DNA of 64,000 nt. Origin: CAVTWH01 sp963850915 (GTDB taxonomy: Bacteria > Actinomycetota > Actinomycetes > Mycobacteriales > Micromonosporaceae). Made by a program: the position numbers and the translations under genes. The stretch is from the NCBI GenBank assembly GCA_963850915.1, contig CAWKND010000006.1, positions 124,001 to 188,000 on the forward strand, written 5' to 3'. Shown here one piece after another: positions 30,996 to 38,770 of this stretch (position 1 is the first letter of the stretch; each line of letters opens with the position of its first letter). The notes below the pieces were generated by a model. That model did no database searches. It had not been told where the DNA came from and was given only the letters and a program-made list of their open reading frames with translations.

Positions 30996-31036
30996 AAGAA
31001 TCCTTCCGGGACTAGACGATCAGGCGGTGGTTACCG

Positions 31037-31098
31037 GTTGTCAGTCGCTGTGGCCACCGGGTGTCGGTCGCTGCGACTACGGAGTGTCAAAGTCGCTG
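31037..31098. repeat. three 23-bp-spaced direct repeats upstream of katG
   Basis: GTTGTCAGTCGCTG (31037), GGTGTCGGTCGCTG (31060) and AGTGTCAAAGTCGCTG (31083) recur every 23 bp, about two helical turns, from 42 bp upstream of the katG start codon. They may be sites for an activator or repressor. The rest of the 30996-31375 gap has no gene; it also contains AGTCA-AGAA-TGACT at 31218-31231. Confidence 0.45.
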
Positions 31099-31375
31099 CG
31101 CGAGAGGCGGCGGGGCCGCGTGCGCGATACTGAGACCTCGGAGCGGGTCACCCGCGGCATCTGCTGGACGTCCGAGCTTGAGGCCACGCCCCGCAGTCTG
31201 GTCCGCTTTCTGGAATCAGTCAAGAATGACTCCAGGGCGGGTCCACCCGATCTGGAGCGGGCCGTCGGCTGCCGGGCCGACCCGCGCAAGTCGGTACTTT
31301 CCGGTTGGTCGATGCCATGGCTCCGGAGGGCCACCGGCTCCTAGGCTGGAGGCTTCGACGACGGCAGGGGTCACG

Positions 31376-32234
31376 ATGGCAGAGGTGAATCGCGCAGAGG
31401 TGATTCGCGCGGCGCTGGTGCAGACCAGTTGGACCGGCGACAAAGAGTCGATGATCAAGGCACATGAGGAGTACGCGCGGCAGGCCGCCGCGGCCGGTGC
31501 GAAGGTGATCTGCTTCCAGGAACTCTTCTACGGCCCGTACTTCTGCCAGGTGCAGGACCCCCAGTACTACGCCTACGCGGAGTCGGTACCCGGCCCGACG
31601 GTCGAGCGGTTCAGCGCCCTCGCGGCCGAACTTGGCCTGGTCATGGTGCTGCCGATGTACGAGCAGGAGCAGCCCGGCGTGCTCTACAACACCGCCGCCG
31701 TACTCGACGCCGACGGCAAGTACCTCGGCAAGTTCCGCAAGACGCACATCCCGCAGGTCAAGGGCTTCTGGGAGAAGTTCTACTTCCGCCCCGGCAACCT
31801 CGGCTACCCGGTCTTCGACACCGCGGTCGGCAAGGTCGGCGTCTACATCTGCTACGACCGGCACTTCCCGGAGGGCTGGCGGGCGCTCGGGCTGGCCGGC
31901 GCGCAGCTGGTCTTCAACCCGTCGGCGACCAGCCGCGGCCTGTCGTCCTACCTGTGGAAGCTGGAGCAGCCGGCGGCCGCGGTCGCCAACGAGTACTTCA
32001 TCGGCGCGATCAACCGGGTCGGCATCGAGAGCGAGATCGGCGACGACGACTTCTACGGCACCTCCTACTTCGTCGACCCCGAGGGCAAGTTCGTCGGCGA
32101 GGTGGGCGACGCCTACCAGCCCGAGCTGATCGTCCGCGACCTCGACCTGGCGCTGCTCGCCGAGGTCCGCGACCGGTGGGCGTTCTACCGCGACCGCCGG
32201 CCGGACCAGTACGGAAGCCTGGTGAACGCCGTGA
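31376..32234 (+). CDS. nitrilase-superfamily amidohydrolase (beta-ureidopropionase type)
   Basis: Hydrolyses N-carbamoyl amino acids, the last step of reductive pyrimidine/hydantoin breakdown. The catalytic triad is Glu49 (CFQELFYG), Lys122 (KFRKTHIPQ) and Cys159 (VGVYICYDRHF). ATG start with AGGGG 5 nt upstream. As written the frame reads through into the hydantoinase. If one C of GAACGCC near 32228-32230 is removed, the stop becomes the TGA at 32232, overlapping the hydantoinase GTG as GTGA, and the protein has the normal 285 residues. A one-base insertion is therefore likely. Confidence 0.85.
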
Positions 32235-33647
32235 CCGTACTGATTTCGGGCGGGACGGTGGTCGGGCCGACCGGCGCCGATCGCCGCCGACGTGCTGATC
32301 GACGGGGAGAAGATCGCCGGCGGTACTGGCACCGGGCACCGGTTCCTCGCTGGGTCCCCCACAGTGGATACGGTGCTGGACGCCACCGGGAAGTACGTGA
32401 TTCCGGGCGGGATCGACGTACACACCCACATGCAGCTGCCGTTCGGCGGCACCTTCGCCAGCGACACCTTCGAGACCGGTACCCGGGCGGCGGCCTTCGG
32501 CGGCACCACCACGATCATCGACTTCGCCGTACAGCGCACCGGCGAGGTCGTCCAGGACGGGCTGGCGGCCTGGCACGCCAAGGCCGACGGCGAGTGCTTC
32601 ATCGACTACGGCTTCCACATGATCCTGGGCGGCGTCGACGACGACGCGCTCAAGGCGATGGACCAGCTCGTCGCCGACGAGGGCATCACCAGCTTCAAGC
32701 TGTTCATGGCCTATCCCGGCGTGTTCTACAGCGACGACGGCCAGATCCTGCGGGCCATGCAGCGGGCCCGGGAGAACGGCGCCGTGATCATGATGCACGC
32801 CGAGAACGGGATCGCCATCGACGTACTCGTCCGCCAGGCGCTGGAGCGGGGCCAGACCGACCCGATCTACCACGGCCTGACCCGCCCGCCCGAGCTGGAG
32901 GCGGAGGCGACGCACCGGGCGATCGTGCTGGCCGGCGTGGCCCGGGACTGCCCGCTCTACTTCGTCCACCTCTCCGCGAGCGGGGCACTGGAACAGGTCG
33001 CGGCCGCCCGGGACGCCGGCCGCAACGTGTTCGCCGAGACCTGCCCGCAGTACCTCTACCTGACGCTGGAGGACCAGCTCGGCGCGCCCGGCTTCGAGGG
33101 CGCCAAGTGGGTGGCCTCCCCGCCGCTGCGCAGTAGTCACGAGCCGCACCGGGCCGACCTGTGGAAAGGTTTGCGTACCAACGATCTGGCCATCGTCTCC
33201 ACCGACCACTGCCCGTTCTGCATGAAGGAGCAGAAGGAGCTGGGGCTCGGCGACTTCTCGAAGATTCCCAACGGGATCGGCACCGTCGAGCACCGCGTCG
33301 ACCTTGTCTACCAGGGAGTGGCCGACGGCAAGCTCTCGGTACAGCGCTGGGTCGAGACGATCGCCACCACGCCGGCCCGGATGTTCGGCCTGTACCCGCA
33401 GAAGGGCGTGATCGCCCCCGGCTCGGACGCAGACATCGTGCTCTACGACCCGGCCGGGCAGACCACGATCAGCGTGCAGACCCACCACATGAACATGGAC
33501 CACTCGGCGTGGGAGGGATACCAGATCGCCGGCCGGGTGGACACCGTGCTGTCCCGGGGCGAGATCCTGGTCCGCGACGGCGCCTTCCACGGCCGCAAGG
33601 GTCGGGGCCGGTACCTGCGCCGCGGCCTCTCCAGCTACCTGCTCTGA
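32231..33647 (+). CDS. dihydropyrimidinase / D-hydantoinase (one +1 frameshift as sequenced)
   Basis: A metal-dependent amidohydrolase that opens dihydropyrimidine or hydantoin rings. Motifs: metal-binding GGIDVHTHMQLPF, the carboxylated lysine in SFKLFMAYPG, His in MMHAENG and FVHLSASG, and catalytic Asp in IVSTDHCPF. N-terminus MTVLISGGTVVGPTGA comes from GTG 32231. The frame shifts by +1 near 32278 (GCC-G-ATC); the remainder is open from 32292 to 33647. With one base removed the product is 471 residues, the family length. Middle gene of the nitrilase-hydantoinase-oxidoreductase operon. Confidence 0.88.
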
Positions 33648-33676
33648 CCGGTCGGCTTCGTTTGGGGGAGAACCGC

Positions 33677-34687
33677 ATGGATCTGGGCGTGGTGTTCCAA
33701 CTGGACCCACCGGCCTCGGCCGTCGTGGAGCTGGCGAAGAAGGCGGAGGCGGCCGGCTTCTCGCACGTCTGGACCTTCGACTCGCACCTGCTGTGGCAGG
33801 AGCCGTTCGTGGTCTACAGCCAGCTGCTCGCCAACACCTCCACGGTCACCGTCGGACCGATGGTCACCAACCCCGGTACCCGCGACTGGACGGTGACCGC
33901 GTCGCTGTTCGCCACCCTCAACGAGATGTTCGGCAACCGCACCATCTGCGGCCTCGGCCGGGGCGACTCGGCGCTGCGTACCCTGGGCATCCCGCCAACC
34001 ACCATCACCGAACTGCGCGAGTGCGTCGAGGTGATCCGGGAACTCGGCAACGGCCGCTCGATCGTCCACAATGGACGCGAACTGCACTTCCCGTGGGTCA
34101 CCGACAGCCGGCTGGAAGTCTGGGTGGCCGCGTACGGGCCGAAGGCGCTGGCTGTCGCGGGTGAGGTCGGCGACGGGTACATCCTGCAACTGGCCGACCC
34201 GGACATCGCCGCCTGGATGATCGGTGCGGTACGGACGGCAGCCGAGCGGGCCGGCCGGGACCCGGCGGCGGTGAAGTTCTGCGTCGCGGCACCGGCCTAC
34301 GTCGGCGACGACCTGACCCACCAGCGCGACCAGACGCGCTGGTTCGGCGGGATGGTAGGCAATCACGTCGCCGACATCGTGCGCCGCTACGGGGCGCACG
34401 GCGCGGTACCCGAGGTGCTCACCGACTACATCGCCGGCCGCCAGGGGTACGACTACGCCTCGCACGGGCGGGCCGGCAACCCGCACGCCGACTTCGTACC
34501 GGACGAGGTGGTGGACCGGTTCTGCGTACTCGGGCCGGTCGAGGCGCACCTGGAGCGGCTGGCGCAGCTACGCGAGTTGGGCGTCGACCAGTTCGCCATC
34601 TACCTGCAGCACGACGACAAGGAGCACACGCTCGCCGAGTACGGCAAGCACATCGTACCGGCCCTGTCCGCCCCGCCAACCCGGTAG
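33677..34687 (+). CDS. LLM-class F420-dependent oxidoreductase of the hydantoinase cluster
   Basis: A 336-residue luciferase-like (TIM-barrel) oxidoreductase. N-terminal MDLGVVFQLDPPASAVVELAKKAEAAGFSHVWTFDSH and GPMVTNPGTRDWTVTASLFATLNEMFGNRTICGLGRGD match the family typically found beside dihydropyrimidinase genes (TIGR03842-like). It starts 29 nt after the hydantoinase with GGGGGAG in front. It probably supplies the redox step of a pyrimidine or hydantoin pathway, using F420 or FMN. The cofactor is inferred from the family. Confidence 0.85.
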   Translation: MDLGVVFQLDPPASAVVELAKKAEAAGFSHVWTFDSHLLWQEPFVVYSQLLANTSTVTVGPMVTNPGTRDWTVTASLFATLNEMFGNRTICGLGRGDSALRTLGIPPTTITELRECVEVIRELGNGRSIVHNGRELHFPWVTDSRLEVWVAAYGPKALAVAGEVGDGYILQLADPDIAAWMIGAVRTAAERAGRDPAAVKFCVAAPAYVGDDLTHQRDQTRWFGGMVGNHVADIVRRYGAHGAVPEVLTDYIAGRQGYDYASHGRAGNPHADFVPDEVVDRFCVLGPVEAHLERLAQLRELGVDQFAIYLQHDDKEHTLAEYGKHIVPALSAPPTR

Positions 34688-34695
34688 GTGCGGCG

Positions 34696-35190
34696 CTACC
34701 GCGCGGACAGGAGTACGTCGACCAGCTCGCCGAGGGGTACCGCGAGATCGTCCGTTCCGGCTGAGGCCAGCGGCTCCAGGCCGGGCAGCGACCGCAGGAC
34801 GACGATCCCGATGCCGACCGCCGTCACCACCTGGGCGCTCAGCAGCAGCCGGTCGACGTCCGGCCCGTCGGCCCGCCAGCCGGCCACGGCCGCCAGCCGC
34901 TCGGCGAAGCTGCGCAGCACGTAGGCCCGGATCCGGTCGGCCCGCTCGTCACCCGAGGAGCGCAACAGCAGCAGCAGGATCTCCTTCGACTGGCCGTCCG
35001 CGGTGGAGCCGACAGCCTGGCGGGCGATGGCCTCGGGGATCTGGCTGAGGGCCAGTTCGCCGGTGATCTCGCGGAGATCCTCGACAGCGGCGGTCAGGCA
35101 GGCTTCGAAGAGCCCCTCCTTGGAGTCGAAGCACCGGCTGATGAGCGCGACGTTGACGCCGGCGTCGTCGGCGATGTCCCGGACCGTCGG
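34696..35190 (-). pseudogene. TetR-family regulator, N-terminus deleted
   Basis: The minus strand encodes all but the first part of a TetR protein: PTVRDIADDAGVNVALISRCFDSKEGLFEACL is the second and third helix of the HTH, followed by a normal C-terminal ligand-binding domain ending DLAVPLGELVDVLLSAR. Upstream of PTVRD (about 35188) the similarity stops and the opposite strand encodes the interior of an MFS protein. The first 25-30 residues, including HTH helix 1, and the promoter are missing. It once probably controlled the adjacent MFS gene. Confidence 0.75.
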
Positions 35191-35412
35191 GCTGCTCTCC
35201 GCGATCTTCGGTATCGGCGCCGGCCTGGGCATCGTGCTCGCCGGGCCGATCGTGGACCACCTGTCGTGGCGGTGGCTGTTCTGGTTCCCGTGATGCTCAT
35301 CGGCGTCGCCCTGGTCGGCGTGGTCTTCGCGGTACCGGAGTCGCCGGGGCGCACCCCGGGCCGGCTGGACGTGGTCGGCACGCTGATCCTGTCGGTGTCG
35401 CTGGTGCCGGAC
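35186..35412 (+). pseudogene. internal fragment of a DHA2-type MFS exporter
   Basis: Encodes VGLLSAIFGIGAGLGIVLAG, PIVDHLSWRWLFWFP, then after a shift near 35292 VMLIGVALVGVVFAVPESPG and RTPGRLDVVGTLILSVSLV. This is the helix 4-6 region of a 14-helix drug exporter. Both ends are missing: the 5' end joins the truncated TetR gene and the 3' end stops near 35412, before the PPOX gene. No start codon or promoter remains. Confidence 0.75.
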
Positions 35413-35491
35413 CGTTGGCAGACGTCGGTTCGCTGGCAGAATGAGCGCGGGCTGTCGCCGGGACAGCCCAGTCCCAGCCGAAGGGGTACCC

Positions 35492-35881
35492 GTGCCGGTC
35501 ATCTCCGCGAGCCACCGCGACCTGTTGGAGCAGCCGCACACCGTGGCCCTGGCCACCGTCGGCGCCGACGGCCAGCCCCAGGTGACCGCCATCTGGGCGA
35601 TGCTCGACGGGGACGTGGTACGCACCTCGCTGCACAAGGGCCGGCAGAAGTACAAGAACCTGCTCGCCCACCCGCAGGTGACCCTGTTCGTGATCGATCC
35701 GGCGAACCCGTACCGGACGCTGGAAGTGCGCGCCACCGCCGAGATCACCGACGACCCGGGGCTGGAGTTCCTGCAGCGGCTGCTTCGCCGCTACGGCACC
35801 GACCTCGACTCGTTCCGCGGCCCGACCGACCAGCGCGTGGTGATTACGCTGCACGCCACCCGCATCGTCGAGAACGGGTAG
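35492..35881 (+). CDS. PPOX-class (F420/FMN-dependent) oxidoreductase
   Basis: A 129-residue split-barrel protein. HRDLLEQPHTVALATVGADGQPQVTAIWAMLDGDVV is the family start and RQKYKNLLAHPQVTLFVIDPANPYR the cofactor-binding core. Such proteins use deazaflavin F420, FMN or biliverdin. The GTG start at 35492 is preferred to an upstream ATG because MPVISASH is where similarity to the family begins. It lies directly downstream of the MFS remnant. Confidence 0.8.
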   Translation: MPVISASHRDLLEQPHTVALATVGADGQPQVTAIWAMLDGDVVRTSLHKGRQKYKNLLAHPQVTLFVIDPANPYRTLEVRATAEITDDPGLEFLQRLLRRYGTDLDSFRGPTDQRVVITLHATRIVENG

Positions 35882-35896
35882 GTCGGGAACGGGTAG

Positions 35897-35919
35897 TTAG
35901 TGCAGCGCCGCGCTAATCC
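35897..35919 (+). repeat. 23-bp element, left copy beside the NAT gene
   Basis: TTAGTGCAGCGCCGCGCTAA followed by TCC. It recurs in direct orientation at 36914-36936 (19 of 23 bases) and inverted at 36942-36964 (20 of 23), so the arylamine N-acetyltransferase gene is bracketed by this element. Confidence 0.65.
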
Positions 35920-36002
35920 TTGAAGGCTTTTCGCCAGGCCGTTGGGTCGTCAAGATAGAGCCCGTGGGCGCCGGCGTTTTATGAACATTCATGGCAGATG
36001 GT

Positions 36003-36902
36003 CTAGTTCTCGGCCGACTGCTGCCTCGCTCGCCACTCCGCCCCCGCGCGCTGGATGCGGCCCCACAGAGCAGCGCGGTCGGCGTCGTCGATGGCCGACA
36101 GGTCCAGATGGAACACGTCCGTTGCGATCTTGAACAGCTCCTCGGCGGATTCGAGGATGCGTGTCGTGCGCCGTCCGGCCCCCGCATCGCGCGTGAGCTC
36201 GTCATCCAGTACGAACTCGGCGCCGCCCGCGTCGCGGCGGAAGAGCTCGAACCACCTGACGTAGGGAGACTGCGGCGACGTCGACAACTCGGTGTGGAAG
36301 CTCGTGAAGTCCTGCCACGTGGCCGGCGCCAGCGTGAAGTCCATGCTGTGGAAGGTCGTCTGCGCCGGATCGGTGAAGAACCGCCAGGCGTCCGGGCCGA
36401 TCTCCGGCAGCGGCCGCAGTTCGAAGCGGAAGGGACCCTGAACGTGGACGCCCTCGCGAAGCGGGATGGGCTCGTGATGCGAGTTGGCCAGGCCGACGTC
36501 GACCGACCAGCGTTCGCCGTCGATCACGACGGTGAGGGCCATGTGCGTGTCGTACTCGTCGGCGGTCGATTTGGCGGTCGCGGCGGAGCCGTTTATCTGG
36601 CCGCGGTGCACGGTGACGTCGTACCCGAGGACGGTCAGCAGTTCGCCGAAGGCGCCGTTCAGGTTGAAGCAGTAGCCGCCCCGGCCGGCCAGGATGCGGG
36701 CTATCGACTCGGCCGGGTCGATGCCCTGCGGGCGTCCGAGCTGGATGTCGAAGTTCTCGAAGGCGATGAGCTCGACGTGTGCGCGGTGAAGCCTGCGCAG
36801 GGTGTCGAGCGACGGAGCGCCGAGGGACTCCGGGTCGTCGACACCGAGCTTGGCCAGGTAAGGCGCGGCCCAGGCAGGTTGATCGTTCGTCTTCGAGGTC
36901 AC
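36003..36902 (-). CDS. nat: arylamine N-acetyltransferase
   Basis: A 299-residue NAT that transfers an acyl group from CoA to arylamines, hydroxylamines or pathway amines. The catalytic triad is Cys78 (GRGGYCFNLNGAFGELL), His120 (YDTHMALTV) and Asp135 (WSVDVGLA). Full normal length. In actinomycetes some members close amide bonds in ansamycin-like pathways, but no such genes are near. It is set off from the upstream aldo/keto reductase gene by an inverted-repeat hairpin and flanked by copies of a 23-bp element. Confidence 0.92.
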   Translation of the reverse strand: MTSKTNDQPAWAAPYLAKLGVDDPESLGAPSLDTLRRLHRAHVELIAFENFDIQLGRPQGIDPAESIARILAGRGGYCFNLNGAFGELLTVLGYDVTVHRGQINGSAATAKSTADEYDTHMALTVVIDGERWSVDVGLANSHHEPIPLREGVHVQGPFRFELRPLPEIGPDAWRFFTDPAQTTFHSMDFTLAPATWQDFTSFHTELSTSPQSPYVRWFELFRRDAGGAEFVLDDELTRDAGAGRRTTRILESAEELFKIATDVFHLDLSAIDDADRAALWGRIQRAGAEWRARQQSAEN

Positions 36903-36913
36903 GGCTCCGAACC

Positions 36914-36963
36914 CTAGTGCAGGGCCGCGGAAATCCGCTCCGGATTATCGCGGCGCTGCATTA
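36914..36963. terminator. inverted pair of the 23-bp element; hairpin between AKR and NAT genes
   Basis: AGTGCAGGGCCGCG...AATCCG, CTC, CGGATT...CGCGGCGCTGCATT form a long imperfect hairpin. It overlaps the stop codon of the aldo/keto reductase gene and sits 12 nt ahead of the NAT start. It likely terminates or attenuates transcription. Both arms match the element at 35897-35919. Confidence 0.6.
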
Positions 36964-37860
36964 GGGCCGGACCGCTTCGAGCTGCGCCAACTCCTGGTCG
37001 GTGAGGCGCAGGGCAGCGGCGGCGACATTCTCCGTCAGGTGCTGCGGGTTGCCGGTACCCGGAATCGCCAGCACATGCGCTCCGCGCTGCAGGGTCCACG
37101 CGAGCCGTACCTGCGCGACGGTCGCCTGATGGGCGCGGGCGATCGCCGCCAGTACCTCGCTCTCGGTACCGGCGCCTGCGCCCAGCTCTCGTCCGGTGCC
37201 AGCGATCGCGAAGAACGGTACGAACGCGATGCCCCGCTGCCCACAGGCGTCCACCAGCGCATCGTTGGTACGACTGGCGTCGAGCCCGTACCTGTTCTGC
37301 ACGCACACCACCGGGGCGATCGCGGCCACCTCGTCGAGGTCGCCGAGCCGGGCATTGGACAGCCCGAGGTGGCGGATCAGTCCGGCGTCCCGGAGCCCGG
37401 CCAGCACCGCGAAGCGCTCGGCGATCGAACCGTTGTCGGCGTCGCGTCCCATGATCCGCAGGTTCACCACGTCGAGATGGTCGCGGCCGAGCTGCCGCAG
37501 GTTCTCCTCCACCTGCCCGCGCAACTGTGCCGGGGTGGCCTCGAACCAGTCACCGCACGGGTCGCGGCCGGGTCCCACCTTGGTGGTGATGACCAGATCA
37601 TCGGGGTACGGCGCCAACGCGCTGTTGATCAGCTCGTTGGCCGAGCGCATCGGGGAGAAGTAGAACGCGGCGGTGTCGATGTGGTTGACCCCCAGCGCCA
37701 CGGCCTGCCGGAGTACCGCGATCGAGGTGGCCCGGTCGCTGGGCGTACCGAGGTCGAACGCGGCGCTTCCGGTCAGTCGCATCGCGCCGAAGCCGAGCCG
37801 GTTGACGGTACGGTCGCCGAGCGTCCAGGTACCCGCCGCGGCGGCGGTGATCGTCTCCAC
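36961..37860 (-). CDS. aldo/keto reductase
   Basis: A 299-residue AKR of the NAD(P)H-dependent TIM-barrel family: NRLGFGAMRLTG, NHIDTAAFYFSP (catalytic Asp and Tyr), DLVITTKVG (Lys) and DVVNLRIMG, where the usual His position is occupied by Arg/Met, a pattern seen in one bacterial AKR branch. C-terminal IPGTGNPQHLTENVAAAALRLTDQEL binds cofactor. The GTG start at 37860 lies 5 nt after the stop of the LLM gene, so the two are one operon. Substrate unknown. Confidence 0.88.
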   Translation of the reverse strand: METITAAAAGTWTLGDRTVNRLGFGAMRLTGSAAFDLGTPSDRATSIAVLRQAVALGVNHIDTAAFYFSPMRSANELINSALAPYPDDLVITTKVGPGRDPCGDWFEATPAQLRGQVEENLRQLGRDHLDVVNLRIMGRDADNGSIAERFAVLAGLRDAGLIRHLGLSNARLGDLDEVAAIAPVVCVQNRYGLDASRTNDALVDACGQRGIAFVPFFAIAGTGRELGAGAGTESEVLAAIARAHQATVAQVRLAWTLQRGAHVLAIPGTGNPQHLTENVAAAALRLTDQELAQLEAVRP

Positions 37861-37865
37861 GACGG

Positions 37866-38732
37866 CTACAGCGCGGCGACGGCGGGGATGACGTCGCGGC
37901 CGAGCATCTCCAGTGGGGTGATGTCGAAGACGTCCTTGACCATCCCGATCGCCACGGTGAATCCGAGGCCGGCGAGCGCGGTGAGGTCCTCGATGATGGC
38001 GTCCGCGCCTTTCGTTGTGTCGAAACGGTAGTAGACCGTCTTGCGGATGTCGTCGTAGTCGCGGCCGACCGCGGCGCAGTGCTCGCGCAGTACCTCGAGC
38101 TTGTGGGCCAGGTCGGGGCCGCCGAACAGGTTGCAGGCATCGGCGTACTGCGCGACCAGCCGCAGCGTCTTCTTCTCGCCGCCACCACCGATCATGATGG
38201 GCGGATGCGGCCGGCGCAGCGCGGCCGGGTAGTTGAGCGGGCGAGCCAGCTGGTAGTGCTTGCCGTGGAAGGGTTCCTCGGCACCGCGCCACATCTGGTG
38301 ACAGATCTGCAGCGTCTCCTCCAGCCGCTCGAAGCGCTCCGCCACCGGCGGGAACGGGATGCCCAGGCCGGCCGACTCCTCCGCGTTCCAGGCGGCGCCG
38401 ATGCCGAGCCAGGCACGCCCGCCGGAGAGTACGTCGAGAGTGGTCACGGTCTTGGCGAGGATGCCCGGGTAGCGGTAGACCGCCCCGGTGACCAGGGTCA
38501 GCAGCTGCACGCGTTCGGTGATCGCGGCGAGGTAACCGAGTGTGGTGTACGCCTCCAACATCTCCTGTTCGACGCTGCCGACGCCGCCGATCTGGAAGAA
38601 GTGGTCCATCACCGCGATGAATTCGAACCCCTGCTCGTCGGCGCTGCGGGCGACCCGCGCGAGGCCGTCGCGCAGCCCCGCCGGGCCCTGGCCGGGGATG
38701 GTGAAGTCGGGGATCTGAAGACCGATCTGCAT
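37866..38732 (-). CDS. LLM-class F420-dependent oxidoreductase
   Basis: A 288-residue luciferase-like TIM-barrel oxidoreductase. MQIGLQIPDFTIPG, EFIAVMDHFFQIGG, LLTLVTGAVYRYPGILAKTVTTLDVLSGGRAWLGIGAAW and PPIMIGGGGEKKTLRLVAQYADACNLFG are family blocks for F420 binding. First gene of an operon with the aldo/keto reductase. The substrate is unknown. Confidence 0.88.
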   Translation of the reverse strand: MQIGLQIPDFTIPGQGPAGLRDGLARVARSADEQGFEFIAVMDHFFQIGGVGSVEQEMLEAYTTLGYLAAITERVQLLTLVTGAVYRYPGILAKTVTTLDVLSGGRAWLGIGAAWNAEESAGLGIPFPPVAERFERLEETLQICHQMWRGAEEPFHGKHYQLARPLNYPAALRRPHPPIMIGGGGEKKTLRLVAQYADACNLFGGPDLAHKLEVLREHCAAVGRDYDDIRKTVYYRFDTTKGADAIIEDLTALAGLGFTVAIGMVKDVFDITPLEMLGRDVIPAVAAL

Positions 38733-38770
38733 GTACCCATTCTGTCAGGCCGCCGGCCGCGCGTGGTCGG

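Noticed and set aside
30996..31375. A furA-type regulator next to katG
   Set aside because: No frame contains Fur metal-binding or HTH motifs.
31061..33136. A natural nitrilase-hydantoinase fusion protein
   Set aside because: The read-through frame leaves hydantoinase after about 15 residues; removing one base restores separate, overlapping genes of normal length.
35897..36964. A transposon carrying the NAT gene
   Set aside because: No transposase or clear target duplication; the right-hand copies also work as a hairpin terminator.
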